The notes: generated by a model from the letters alone, not told the origin. DNA of 64,000 bases from Paenibacillus lignilyticus (GCF_017942085.1 NZ_JAGKSP010000014.1:80807-144806), one strand, 5' to 3'. Positions 34,794-43,359 are shown, numbered from the stretch's first letter. Numbers and translations: made by a program.

Positions 34794-35720
34794 TTGACGT
34801 CGATCGATCGCACGTTAGAAGTGGAACAGTTATACCGCGAACACAAGTCGCTGCTTACTTCCATTGCTTATCGATTGCTCGGCTCGATGAGCGAAGCCGA
34901 GGATGCCGTCCAAGATGTGTTCGTTACGATAAGCAAGCTGGGCAAGGTCGATATGACGCACCCGAAAGCCTACCTTGTCAAAATGGTCACCAACCGCGCG
35001 CTCAATGTGATGAAAGCAGCGCCCCGCAAGCGCGAGAACTACACGGGCCACTGGCTGCCGGAGCCCGTGATCGAGCTTGGCACTGCGGCTCCGGATGCAC
35101 CGCTGGAGCGCGTCATTCAGCGCGAGCAGCTCGGCTATGCCATGCTTGTGCTCTTGCAGACCTGCACGCCTCAGGAGCGCGCCGTCTTCGTGCTGCGCGA
35201 ATCGTTCGGTTACGATTACGCCGACATCGCGGCCATGCTGGAGAAGTCCGAAGCTGCCTGCCGCAAGATCTTCAGCCGCGCCTCCGCGAAGATTGGCCAC
35301 TTGTCGCGCACGGACAATGAAACGGCCATGGACTCGTCCGTGGAACGTTTCGTCCAGTCCTTCACGCAAGCGATTCATACCGGCCGTTTGGAGGGCTTCA
35401 TTCATCTGCTGACCGAAGATGCGGTCATGATCAGCGACGGCGGCGGTATCGTTCGTGCCGCCATCTATCCAATTCTGGGTCGCGGCCGCATTGCGGCTTT
35501 CTTTGCCGGCATAGCAAGCAAGGGCTCTCTGGACGGTCAGCTGTTCCATGTATCGATCAGCGGCCAGCAGGGACTGCTACTGCAGCGCGAAGGTCGGCCT
35601 CCACTTGCGCTCGTCTTCGAACCGAATGAGGATTTCAGCGCCATCCGAGCCGTATATATGGTCTCTAACCCCGAGAAGCTTACGCGTATCCGCGATCGAA
35701 ATGAGCAGAAGAGCTGCTGA
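34794..35720 (+). CDS. ECF41-type sigma factor with fused C-terminal SnoaL-like domain (SigJ-like)
   Basis: 308 residues. Region 2 ~15-80 (LLTSIAYRLLGSMSEAEDAV), region 4 ~115-170 (RAVFVLRESFGYDYADIAAM), and a C-terminal SnoaL/NTF2-like regulatory domain from ~185. That domain carries the ECF41 marks: SDGGGIVRAAI and, at the end, SNPEKLTRIR (NPDKL-type motif). The TTG start has GGAGGG 9 bp upstream. In the ECF41 group the tail replaces a separate anti-sigma factor and both activates and restrains the sigma. The preceding COE gene and its promoter fit self-control. The inducing signal is unknown. Confidence 0.93.
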   Translation: MTSIDRTLEVEQLYREHKSLLTSIAYRLLGSMSEAEDAVQDVFVTISKLGKVDMTHPKAYLVKMVTNRALNVMKAAPRKRENYTGHWLPEPVIELGTAAPDAPLERVIQREQLGYAMLVLLQTCTPQERAVFVLRESFGYDYADIAAMLEKSEAACRKIFSRASAKIGHLSRTDNETAMDSSVERFVQSFTQAIHTGRLEGFIHLLTEDAVMISDGGGIVRAAIYPILGRGRIAAFFAGIASKGSLDGQLFHVSISGQQGLLLQREGRPPLALVFEPNEDFSAIRAVYMVSNPEKLTRIRDRNEQKSC

Positions 35721-35748
35721 GGTCACGCCCCCGGCAGCTCTTCTGCAT
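35704..35748. terminator. Inverted repeat between sigma and DUF1905 genes
   Basis: GCAGAAGAGCTGC and GCAGCTCTTCTGC are exact inverse copies overlapping the sigma stop codon. There is no strong T tract, so it may serve both convergent genes weakly. Confidence 0.55.
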
Positions 35749-35751
35749 GTA

Positions 35752-36201
35752 TTATGGAATACGGCTCTCGCTTAACGCCTGCACCGCTTTTTCAATCCGC
35801 CGCTGCCTGGTTTCAGCCGTCTTCGCGCCGTCTATTGCAAGCACGATTCGGCGTTTGTTACTGTAAGACAATCCATCGAAGAAGGATCGGGATGCCGGTA
35901 CTCCGCCTAGTGCGGCAGAGAAATCCTCGGGCACCTCAAGCTCCCGCGGCTCGGTATCCAGCTCAAGCTCGACTTCAATCTCTTCGCCTGCAGCCACTCC
36001 TGCGCCTTGGCGATTCTCCGCGCTGAGCGGCAGCATGAAGCGTCCGCCCATTGAAGCAACGGTACTGCGGTAGCTATATGCGCCAATCTTCACCTTAACG
36101 GCCGGCTTCTTGCTTGTCCCAAGCGACGCCACAGCTTCGCTCGGCACCTCGAAGCCGGTTGCGGTCTTGCCGCCTAGCTCGACTACAGTTCGAAACCTCA
36201 T
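35752..36201 (-). CDS. DUF1905/YdeI-like protein
   Basis: 149 residues. N-terminal beta-rich DUF1905 domain (GFEVPSEAVASLGTSKKPAVKVKI then RFMLPLSAENRQGAGVAAG), followed by an OmpD/YdeI-type helical end (SYSNKRRIVLAIDGAKTAET). ATG at 36201 follows GAGGAGG. Homologues are described as bacteriocin-protection or YdeI-like proteins without a firm mechanism. Confidence 0.85.
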   Translation of the reverse strand: MRFRTVVELGGKTATGFEVPSEAVASLGTSKKPAVKVKIGAYSYRSTVASMGGRFMLPLSAENRQGAGVAAGEEIEVELELDTEPRELEVPEDFSAALGGVPASRSFFDGLSYSNKRRIVLAIDGAKTAETRQRRIEKAVQALSESRIP

Positions 36202-36226
36202 CCCCTTCGCCTCCTCTATGATCTCA

Positions 36227-36859
36227 TCACACCTTGTCCGCCTGCCGCTCCATGCCCGCCAACTGCAGGATCGCGATTGCCGCCTGTTCCCGCCGCTCCG
36301 CATCCTCGCTTCGCATCGCGGCTTTCAGAATGGCGAGCGCTTCCTGAACGGTCGCTTCGTCGACCAGCCTTGCTCCGGCCGGCGCTTGGTTGCGCAGCAG
36401 CAGCCGATCCAGCTGCTCCTTGCTTACCGGACGCTCGAACATGCCAAGCTTCCCAGCCTGCTCCAGGAAACGAATCAGCTCCGGATGCAGTTCTTCGGTG
36501 TTCAAGCTCCGCAGCCAAGTCACGCCTCGCCGATGACCGCTTTGAGCCTCGGCGTTGTCGAAATCATCCAGATAATAATAATCGCCGAGATCCCCCAGAT
36601 ACATGCGCTCTCCATCGCTTACGATGATGTAATCGCCGTCCTGCATGACCTGCGCGAAACGGTAATGGGCCTCTGCTTCGCGTTCCAGCTCCGGCCCATC
36701 CAGCCCATAGCCTGCAGCCAGCTTCTGCTCCAGCTCTGTTTTGGTTAACCGACCCATGTCTCCGATGCCTGGTCTACCGCAGCTTATATAATGATTTTCC
36801 ACATATACAGATAACCCGTTCTTGCCTTCCGACTCCACCTGCATCCGAAATAACTGCAT
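36227..36859 (-). CDS. Hypothetical protein with a PUA/EVE-like N-terminal domain
   Basis: 210 residues. The N-terminal half (~1-105) has a pattern seen in PUA/EVE-like modules of modification-dependent restriction proteins: RFAQVMQDGDYIIVSDGERM, YLGDLGDYYYLDD and HRRGVTWLRSL. The C-terminal half is helical and acidic-basic mixed with no nuclease motif. ATG at 36859 follows AAAGGGG by 10 bp. It lies 25 bp upstream of the DUF1905 gene on the same strand. A modified-base-binding role is only suggested by the pattern; no restriction genes lie nearby. Confidence 0.6.
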   Translation of the reverse strand: MQLFRMQVESEGKNGLSVYVENHYISCGRPGIGDMGRLTKTELEQKLAAGYGLDGPELEREAEAHYRFAQVMQDGDYIIVSDGERMYLGDLGDYYYLDDFDNAEAQSGHRRGVTWLRSLNTEELHPELIRFLEQAGKLGMFERPVSKEQLDRLLLRNQAPAGARLVDEATVQEALAILKAAMRSEDAERREQAAIAILQLAGMERQADKV

Positions 36860-36971
36860 GTCGGTATCGCCCCTTTACACCTTTATCCGGTTGCTTTACC
36901 ATTCATACTATAACGCCCTTTAGCACGGTTTGCCATTCATTCCGCATCATATCGATTAGGAGGCAATGAGC

Positions 36972-37640
36972 ATGACAGCAGCCATGAAGGAAGAATTCGA
37001 TCGGCAAGGCTATTTCATTCTGAAGCAGCTCTATTCGCAAGACGAGGTGCAAGCCTTAAAGGCAGAAGCAGCCCGTATTCTAGCCAAACACGATGTCGAT
37101 CAAAGCGGCGTTTTTCTCGGGTTAGCGGCGGAAAGTGAATTGTTCAAGGAAGCTGCGCGGACACCCGGGCTGACTCGCGCGTTGAAAGCGATCATCGGCG
37201 ATGCCGTCCTCTTCATGAACGACAAGGTCGTCTTCAAGAATGCGAGCACGGACTTCGGATCACCATGGCACCAAGACTACTCCTACTGGCACGGCAGTCA
37301 CAAGTTCTCGGTTTGGATTGCGCTGGACGATGCGACGCCGGCCAACGGCTGTCTGAGAGTCCTTCCCGGCTCCCATCGTTCGACGGTCAGCCATGATGGA
37401 GAGGCATCGGATAACCATGGCTTCATCCATCGTTTGAACGAAGAACAGATCGATGCTTCGCAGGTTGTCGACTTCGAAGCCTCCAAGGGAGATGCCATCG
37501 TCTTCCACGATTTATTGCTGCATGCCTCCTATTCCAACACATCCGGCGCAGATCGCTGGGCACTAATCTCTACCTATAAAGACGGAACCCAGCCCGACCC
37601 CGAATATCCGTGGGCTAAGGCCGCCTTTGCGCTGAAGTAA
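36972..37640 (+). CDS. Phytanoyl-CoA dioxygenase (PhyH) family 2-oxoglutarate/Fe(II) enzyme
   Basis: 222 residues from the second ATG, 8 bp after AGGAGG. Iron-binding HxD is His100-x-Asp102 (WHQDYSYW) and the distal His is in LLLHASYSN (about His184). An Arg for 2-oxoglutarate follows in ADRWALIS. PGSHRSTVSHDGEA is the usual core segment. Small-molecule hydroxylase; substrate unknown. The convergent neighbour encodes a 2-hydroxyacid dehydrogenase, but no shared pathway is evident. Confidence 0.9.
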   Translation: MTAAMKEEFDRQGYFILKQLYSQDEVQALKAEAARILAKHDVDQSGVFLGLAAESELFKEAARTPGLTRALKAIIGDAVLFMNDKVVFKNASTDFGSPWHQDYSYWHGSHKFSVWIALDDATPANGCLRVLPGSHRSTVSHDGEASDNHGFIHRLNEEQIDASQVVDFEASKGDAIVFHDLLLHASYSNTSGADRWALISTYKDGTQPDPEYPWAKAAFALK

Positions 37641-37649
37641 CGCCGCACG

Positions 37650-38609
37650 CTAGTATCTTTTCTTATAATCAACCAAATTGCGCAGATCAGCAGCATGCCC
37701 GGACAAATACAGCTCCAAATTCGATAGGAACAGCTTCACGAGCCGCTCCCCGTTGCGAACGGTCAACCCCCCGGCATTATGCGGCGTGAGAATCACGTTC
37801 GGCATCGCCCATAGGGGATGATCCGCGGGCAGCGGCTCTTGTTCAAACACATCAAGCCCCGCACCTGCGATCATGCCCTTATTCAGCGCCTCAACGAGAT
37901 CCTCCGTACGCACTGTCGCGCCGCGCCCCACGTTGATAAAATAAGCCGTACGCTTCATCACGGCGAACCGCTCGGCATGAAACAGATGCTGCGTCTCCCC
38001 CGTAAGCGGCAAAATGTTAACGACATAGTCCGCTTCCCGCAGCGCATCATCCAAACGCGACGTCTCATAGACGACATCCGCTTCCGGCATCGGCCCGCCC
38101 GATCGGCGCACAGCGATGACGCGCATATCGAACGCGCGAGCGATCCGCGCTACTTCGCGGCCGATTTCGCCCGCGCCGACAATCGCGACGGTGCCTCCGT
38201 TCATCTCCGCGAGCGTATCCGGGCTTTCCCACAGGCCTGTCCGCTGATTGCGAACGGCCGCGGCAATCCCGCGCGACAAGCCCAGCATCATGGCAACCGC
38301 CGTTTCGGACACCGACCTGGCGTGTACGCCGCTGGCATCCGTCAGCATGATCCCCCGCTCCTCCAGCAGATCGAGCGGCAGGCTGTCGATCCCCGACGAC
38401 CAGCTCTGCACCCAGCGAAGCTTAGCCCCCTCCTGCAGCGCAATGCTCTTCACTCTCGCATCCCACCCGAGGATAATCTCCGCCTCGCGAAAAGCTTGAT
38501 CCTCCGTTTCCGGTTTCCGGCCGAAAATAATCGATGCCTCCGGTGCCGCCTGCCGTACCGCCTCTTGCTGCTCCGAAGTAAGCTCTTGTAAACAAAGTAT
38601 CGTTGTCAT
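37650..38609 (-). CDS. D-2-hydroxyacid dehydrogenase
   Basis: 319 residues. NAD-binding GAGEIG at ~145, then NVGRGATVRTEDLVEAL (Arg of the catalytic set), the Glu in GLDVFEQEPLP, and the catalytic His in LTPHNAGG. It groups with hydroxypyruvate/glyoxylate-type reductases and phosphoglycerate-dehydrogenase-like enzymes that lack an ACT domain. Reduces a 2-keto acid to a D-2-hydroxyacid with NAD(P)H. ATG follows GGGAGG with a 9-bp spacer. Confidence 0.92.
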   Translation of the reverse strand: MTTILCLQELTSEQQEAVRQAAPEASIIFGRKPETEDQAFREAEIILGWDARVKSIALQEGAKLRWVQSWSSGIDSLPLDLLEERGIMLTDASGVHARSVSETAVAMMLGLSRGIAAAVRNQRTGLWESPDTLAEMNGGTVAIVGAGEIGREVARIARAFDMRVIAVRRSGGPMPEADVVYETSRLDDALREADYVVNILPLTGETQHLFHAERFAVMKRTAYFINVGRGATVRTEDLVEALNKGMIAGAGLDVFEQEPLPADHPLWAMPNVILTPHNAGGLTVRNGERLVKLFLSNLELYLSGHAADLRNLVDYKKRY

Positions 38610-38647
38610 ATGTAAAACGCCTCCCTATTTGTAGTCCATTTCCTTCG

Positions 38648-40408
38648 TTAACTGACAAACTCATGAATATGCTGGTTTCTCCAGAAATCCGAGAACCGCC
38701 CCTTCGACTGCAGCAGCTCTTTAGGCGAGCCCATCTCCTGTACGCGTCCATTTTCCAGAAAGATGACATAATCCACATCGCGAATCGTCGATAACCGGTG
38801 TGCAATGATGATTTTGGTGCTGGCCCCGGCCCACTTCGGCAGATCACTCTGGAACATCGCTTCCGTCTCCACATCGAGTGCAGAGGTTGGCTCGTCCAAA
38901 ATCGTGACCGACGCCCGGCGAAGCACAGCTCGGGCTATCCCGACGCGCTGTTTCTGCCCATGGGATAGCTTAATGCCCCGCTCCCCTACCCTTGTATCCA
39001 GCCCTTCCGGCAGCTCCCGAATAAACGCCGATTGGGACAGCTCAGCGGCCCTAGCGATGTCATCCTCCGTCGCATCCGCGAACCCGATCGCAATATTATC
39101 CCGAATCGTGCCGTCAAACAAATACACATCCTGGGTAACGGCGGCCAGCTGCCCCCGCAGCGAGGCGATGGAATAGGACTCCATTGGACGCTCATCCAGT
39201 CGAATCGAACCGCTGATAGGCTCGTAGAATCGATAGAGCAATTTAATCAATGTGCTCTTCCCGCTGCCGCTTGGCCCGACCAATGCAACCGATTTGCCTG
39301 CGGGAATCTCGAAGCTGACGTTATGAAGGACAGGACGATCCGGCTCATAGGCGAAAGACACGTTATCGAACCGAATGGAGCAAGGCTTGGCCGGCAGTGC
39401 TTTTCCTTGATCCTTCGCCTCAGGCTCCATCTCCATAACGGTGAGCAGATTTTCCGCGCCGGCCGACACCCGCTGCAGGGAGCTGATAATAGCCGTTATG
39501 CTGACGAAGGGCTCGCTTACCTTATCGAGCAGCGTCAGGAAAGCGATGATCGCACCGGGGCCGATATCCCCGTTCACCATCAGAACAGCGCCGATGGTTA
39601 TACCCAATAAATAACCGATTTTCTCCGGAATGAGTCGGACAAACTCGCGAACCGCCTCCATTTTCTCGACGGAAATCCAGAGCCGAATGCCCTCCTTGCA
39701 CACCTTCTCAAACCTCGTAAATACCGACTGCTCCAATTGATTCATTTTCACTTCCCGAATGCCGGAGAGCGTCTCATCCATGTGGAAGAAGACTTCGCCT
39801 CCGTTAGCCTGCTGATCTGCAATGAGATCCTTGAATCTCCCTCGCATCACCAGGTTGCTGAGCAGCTGGAAAGGACCCACAAGAATGGCGATGGCGCCGA
39901 GCAAAGGATTAACGGTAAACAAATAAATGCCGACAGCGACGAAGGATACGGGCAGCGAGATAAGCCGAAGCATATCGAATACGATAAAATGCTTGAACAC
40001 TTCCAGCTCATTAAAGAGAATATTCTGCGTGTGGGCGCTGTGCGTGCGCTCGTGATACTTCAGCGATAGATTCGTTAGCTGCCGCAGTATGATCTGCCTC
40101 ATTCTGAACACAATGTTGGTGTTTACGACTTGGTTGCAAATCCGTGCTCCCAGGGAGAAGAACAAGCCCAGAATGACCATCACCGCTATACCGATGATTA
40201 ATCGGACAAGCTCGGCACGCGACAGCTCCGCGCCGCCGTCGAAGATCCTTCTGCTCAGCTCGGCGAGCAGGAGCGCGGCTCCCGTGCCGCCAAGCTGCAG
40301 CATCAGTACGGCCAGATATAAATATTTGTAGCGCTTACAAAGCTCTAAAAATTGCCGGAATCCCTGTCTGCGAATCAGGCCGGCGACGCTCCTGGTCGAT
40401 GTGCTCAA
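38648..40408 (-). CDS. ABC exporter, fused membrane and ATPase domains
   Basis: 586 residues from a TTG start with GGAGGG 6 bp upstream. The same frame runs 32 codons further to an ATG at 40504, but that stretch is AT-rich and overlaps the divergent promoter region. TMD ~1-320, six helices; NBD: Walker A VGPSGSGKSTLI, Q-loop AVTQDVYLFDGT, signature KLSHGQKQRVGIARA, Walker B VTILDEPTSALD, H-loop IIIAHRLST. Catalytic Glu is intact, so it can work as a homodimer. Exported substrate unknown (lipid or drug). Confidence 0.88.
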   Translation of the reverse strand: MSTSTRSVAGLIRRQGFRQFLELCKRYKYLYLAVLMLQLGGTGAALLLAELSRRIFDGGAELSRAELVRLIIGIAVMVILGLFFSLGARICNQVVNTNIVFRMRQIILRQLTNLSLKYHERTHSAHTQNILFNELEVFKHFIVFDMLRLISLPVSFVAVGIYLFTVNPLLGAIAILVGPFQLLSNLVMRGRFKDLIADQQANGGEVFFHMDETLSGIREVKMNQLEQSVFTRFEKVCKEGIRLWISVEKMEAVREFVRLIPEKIGYLLGITIGAVLMVNGDIGPGAIIAFLTLLDKVSEPFVSITAIISSLQRVSAGAENLLTVMEMEPEAKDQGKALPAKPCSIRFDNVSFAYEPDRPVLHNVSFEIPAGKSVALVGPSGSGKSTLIKLLYRFYEPISGSIRLDERPMESYSIASLRGQLAAVTQDVYLFDGTIRDNIAIGFADATEDDIARAAELSQSAFIRELPEGLDTRVGERGIKLSHGQKQRVGIARAVLRRASVTILDEPTSALDVETEAMFQSDLPKWAGASTKIIIAHRLSTIRDVDYVIFLENGRVQEMGSPKELLQSKGRFSDFWRNQHIHEFVS

Positions 40409-40464
40409 TCCATACCCTCCGTCTCTTGTTTCACTATTTTTTAAGACTTCCAAAAAGTAATAGT

Positions 40465-40479
40465 TTACATTCCATGTAA
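40465..40479. promoter_or_regulatory. 15-bp palindrome between ABC exporter and ddh
   Basis: TTACAT-TCC-ATGTAA, perfect arms, in the divergent gap 57 bp from the ABC start and 65 bp from the ddh start. An operator is plausible; the regulator is not identifiable here. Confidence 0.45.
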
Positions 40480-40543
40480 TATCTTTATACTTAATAAAGA
40501 TCATTCATACATGCAGAATAACCCATAATAGGAGGAAATTGAA

Positions 40544-41527
40544 GTGAATAAAACAATCAAAATCGGCATTGTAGGTTACGGAAACCTCGGCAGAGGCACC
40601 CAGAAGGCAATCGCTCAAAATCCCGATATGGAGCTTGTTGCGATTTTCACCCGCAGACAACCTGAGCAAATGACCGGCGGAGAAGGCGTCCGCTTCGAAC
40701 ATATTTCGGCAGCAGAGCAATACAGAGGCATTATCGACGTCATGATTCTCTGCGGCGGTTCGGCTACCGATCTTCCCGAGCAAACGCCTGTTATTGCAAG
40801 CATGTTCAACACGGTAGACAGCTTCGATACGCATGCCAAGATTCCGGAATTCTACGAAACCGTCCATGCTGCCGCGCAGCAAGCCGGCACATTGAGCATT
40901 ATTTCGACAGGCTGGGATCCGGGTCTGTTCTCTCTTAACCGTCTGCTTGCAGAAGCGATTCTGCCGGAAGGAAAAGACTTTACGTTCTGGGGCAAAGGCG
41001 TAAGCCAAGGCCACTCCGATGCCATCCGCCGTGTACCGGGCGTTAAAGCCGGCGTTCAATATACGGTGCCGGTGCAAGCAGTAATCGATCAAATCCGCTC
41101 AGGCGAAACGCCGGAGCTGGCAACTCGCGACAAGCATCTTCGCGAATGCTACGTCGTTGCCGAAGAAGGCGCGGATAAAGAAGAAATTACACAAACGATC
41201 GTGAACATGCCGAACTATTTCTCGGATTACAACACGACGGTAAACTTCATCAGCGAAGAGCAGCTGCACGCTGAGCATCAAGGCATGCCTCACGGCGGAT
41301 TCGTCATTCGCAGCGGAATTACCGGTGCCGGCACGAAACAAATTATCGAGTTCGGCCTCACGCTCGAGAGCAATCCCGAGTTTACGGCTAGCGTGCTGGT
41401 AGCTTGCGCGAGAGCGGGCTACCGTTTAAGCCAAGAGGGCAGCAAAGGCGCGAAGACGATCTTCGACCTTCCAATCGGCTACCTATCCCCTAAATCAGCT
41501 GAACAGCTTCGCCGCGAGCTGCTCTAA
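40544..41527 (+). CDS. ddh: meso-Diaminopimelate D-dehydrogenase
   Basis: 327 residues, the standard length. N-terminal NADP-binding domain (IKIGIVGYGNLGRG, VAIFTRR), diagnostic family blocks CGGSATDLPEQTP, NTVDSFDTHAKIPEF, STGWDPGLFSLNR and FTFWGKGVSQGHSDAIRR. GTG start follows GGAGGAAATTGAA. The enzyme makes meso-diaminopimelate directly from tetrahydrodipicolinate with ammonia and NADPH, for peptidoglycan and lysine. It is found in Corynebacterium and some Bacillales as a shortcut past the acyl pathways. Located alone, divergent from an ABC exporter. Confidence 0.94.
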   Translation: MNKTIKIGIVGYGNLGRGTQKAIAQNPDMELVAIFTRRQPEQMTGGEGVRFEHISAAEQYRGIIDVMILCGGSATDLPEQTPVIASMFNTVDSFDTHAKIPEFYETVHAAAQQAGTLSIISTGWDPGLFSLNRLLAEAILPEGKDFTFWGKGVSQGHSDAIRRVPGVKAGVQYTVPVQAVIDQIRSGETPELATRDKHLRECYVVAEEGADKEEITQTIVNMPNYFSDYNTTVNFISEEQLHAEHQGMPHGGFVIRSGITGAGTKQIIEFGLTLESNPEFTASVLVACARAGYRLSQEGSKGAKTIFDLPIGYLSPKSAEQLRRELL

Positions 41528-41551
41528 TCGCCGAACACTACTTGAACCTAC

Positions 41552-41588
41552 AAGCTTGCCATGATCCCCATGGCGAGCTTTTTATTTT
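41552..41588 (+). terminator. Terminator of ddh
   Basis: AAGCTTGCCATG/CATGGCGAGCTT stem, then TTTATTTT. Confidence 0.8.
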
Positions 41589-41691
41589 CCCAACCTGCGC
41601 GGCCTCCCTTGAAACCAACTCCCCGTAACGCGAAACTAGGCCCCTGCATAGGATAATCCATGTTCAATGTTCAAAATGGAGGTTATCTATC

Positions 41692-42021
41692 ATGAGCTCG
41701 CCCAATCAGTCCGTGCAGCAAGAACTAAAGCCGATCTATCAGTGCGACGCTAAGGTTCATCATACACTGCGGTCTGTCCATGACCATCTTCATCAGCTTT
41801 GCGCGAATCACGTCAATCGATTGGTCAAAATCGAAACGATGGACGGCGATGTTTTCGAAGGGCATATCGTCCATTGTGACAAGAGCATTCTCTACATTTG
41901 CCTGTCCAATGAAGGCGTCCATCGCGGGTTCTTCCCGGGTCCCGGTGTCCCGCCTCAGACTTATAACAATGTCATTCTGCCGCTGGTTCTGTTTAATCTT
42001 CTTGCCATCTCGCTGCTTTAA
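41692..42021 (+). CDS. Small protein with an Sm-like beta-barrel pattern
   Basis: 109 residues, ATG with TGGAGG 8 bp upstream. The middle (RLVKIETMDGDVFEGHIVHC then ILYICLSNEG) alternates like an Sm/LSm strand pair, and the tail is hydrophobic (VILPLVLFNLLAISLL). His and Cys residues are frequent (CDAKVHHTLRSVHDHLHQLC), which could bind metal. I do not know a named family. Its partner at 42060 follows after 38 bp. Confidence 0.65.
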   Translation: MSSPNQSVQQELKPIYQCDAKVHHTLRSVHDHLHQLCANHVNRLVKIETMDGDVFEGHIVHCDKSILYICLSNEGVHRGFFPGPGVPPQTYNNVILPLVLFNLLAISLL

Positions 42022-42059
42022 GCTTGTAGGGGACAGTTACTGACAAAGGAGTGATTCGC

Positions 42060-42353
42060 ATGGCTTTCATGCCACCGGTTGGACCTCAAGGCACGCAGCA
42101 GCCCCCTGGCTCGCCGCCGCCGCAAATGGTTCCGCCAAGACCACTTACTTCATCGACGCTTGCGATTGATCCGGGAGCGATCTCCCGCTGCATGTTCCGC
42201 ATGACCTACATCTGGCCGCGCAGCGGACCCGGCTTCTGGTTTTATCCCGTCTTCCTCGGCCGGACGTCCATCTCCGGATTCCGTTGGAACGGCTTCTTCT
42301 GGATGTTCGCCGGCTTCGACCTTGCGCGTATCGATGCGTTTACTTGTGTTTAA
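42060..42353 (+). CDS. Small Pro-rich/aromatic protein of unknown function
   Basis: 97 residues. N-terminal third is Pro/Gly/Gln-rich (PPVGPQGTQQPPGSPPPQMV). The rest is highly aromatic (MFRMTYIWPRSGPGFWFYPV, GFRWNGFFWMFAGFDL). ATG at 42060 follows AAAGGAG by 8 bp. Similar unnamed proteins occur in Bacillales genomes, by my recollection; no function is assigned. With the gene before it, it looks like a two-gene unit, possibly spore- or envelope-associated (inference). Confidence 0.65.
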   Translation: MAFMPPVGPQGTQQPPGSPPPQMVPPRPLTSSTLAIDPGAISRCMFRMTYIWPRSGPGFWFYPVFLGRTSISGFRWNGFFWMFAGFDLARIDAFTCV

Positions 42354-42503
42354 ATCGTAAGTCCTTATGTCCCTCAGTCATGCCCGTCATGGCTGAGGGA
42401 CATCTCTTTATATTGAGATCTATTGAAGCACTCCCTGTACTTGGGACATCTAAATGATGGATTTACACACGAGGTTTCTATCCATGTCTCATACAGTTTT
42501 GCG

Positions 42504-42688
42504 CTAACGAATCCTGAGGGTCTTATTCCTGCGAAAATAGCCGTTTATCAAACCTAACAAATCGTAGAAGTCTTATTGTGAGGAAATCGTGCGAGAAAGA
42601 CCCTTTTGACACCGAATAAGGCCTGAACGATTCGTTAGAATTTCAACCCCCTTCATTTTGATGAAATAAGACCTCTGGGATTCGTTAG
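42504..42688. repeat. Four 24-bp repeat units in two orientations, dispersed family
   Basis: Forward units CTAACGAATC-N-TCTTATT at 42504-42527 and 42554-42577 (variant CTAACAAATC), then inverse units AATAAG-N-GATTCGTTAG at 42615-42638 and 42665-42688. Centres are about 50 bp apart, so paired units can form nested hairpins. The ~560-bp gap to 42917 has no supported gene. Confidence 0.7.
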
Positions 42689-42916
42689 CGCTCGTGAACG
42701 AGCATCTAACGCTGCGCAACCCAGATGCACACAGCCCTCGAACCGACGACGCGATCCATGCTTCATTGACGATCGCCAGCGGCATTCGGAACGGGATGAT
42801 GGTATGGACGTGCCGGCAAGCGAGGCTTCCCCCGTTTTTCTCATGGCATGGAATCTGACAAGCTCGCCGCAAATACAATTTCAAGTGGAGATCGCTACAC
42901 GGGAAAGCAGGGATAG

Positions 42917-43123
42917 ATGATGGGGAGCAAGCAAGAATTTATTGTCGTGGTCGTGCCGATGTCAGAAATCAAGAAGTTTGTCGTGATTGATATTATTGGG
43001 GGGACTGTCCTGTATTACTTGATTAAGCTGCCGCTCCATTCCTTCTATGCAGCCATGGTGGGAAGCGCGGTAGGACCGATGCTTATCCGCCGTTCCTTGC
43101 GAGGTCCCAAGCTGCGCAAATGA
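42917..43123 (+). CDS. Small hydrophobic protein, possible membrane peptide
   Basis: 68 residues: MMGSKQEFIVVVVPMSEIKK, then one hydrophobic stretch (FVVIDIIGGTVLYYLIKLPL) and a basic C-terminus (RRSLRGPKLRK). AGCAGGG lies 8 bp before the ATG. Single TM, Arg-rich end. No family recognised; could be a chance frame. Confidence 0.4.
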   Translation: MMGSKQEFIVVVVPMSEIKKFVVIDIIGGTVLYYLIKLPLHSFYAAMVGSAVGPMLIRRSLRGPKLRK

Positions 43124-43252
43124 GAGACAACCCGAACTCGTTCCATAACCGCGTGCCAAGCAGAGAAGCGAGCATGATAACTTAGCCCGCAAAATCGTAC
43201 ATAATGCCTGATATGTCAGCCATAATAACATGCTTCTAATAAGATTCATCGT

Positions 43253-43283
43253 AACTTGCCATGGATTCATGGCAAGTTTTCTC
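43253..43283 (+). terminator. Hairpin terminator upstream of gdhA
   Basis: AACTTGCCATG-GATT-CATGGCAAGTT then TTCTC. The ~300-bp gap between 43123 and 43432 otherwise holds only the operator-like site at 43360. Confidence 0.75.
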
Positions 43284-43359
43284 ACATTTAGTCGATAAAT
43301 GTATTTTATTGGTCTGCAAAGATTAATTAATTGGTATTATGAGAATTACACGTTTACAA

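Noticed and set aside
42573..42884. 103-residue minus-strand frame
   Set aside because: It runs through two units of the dispersed repeat, has no ribosome site, and its composition is not protein-like.
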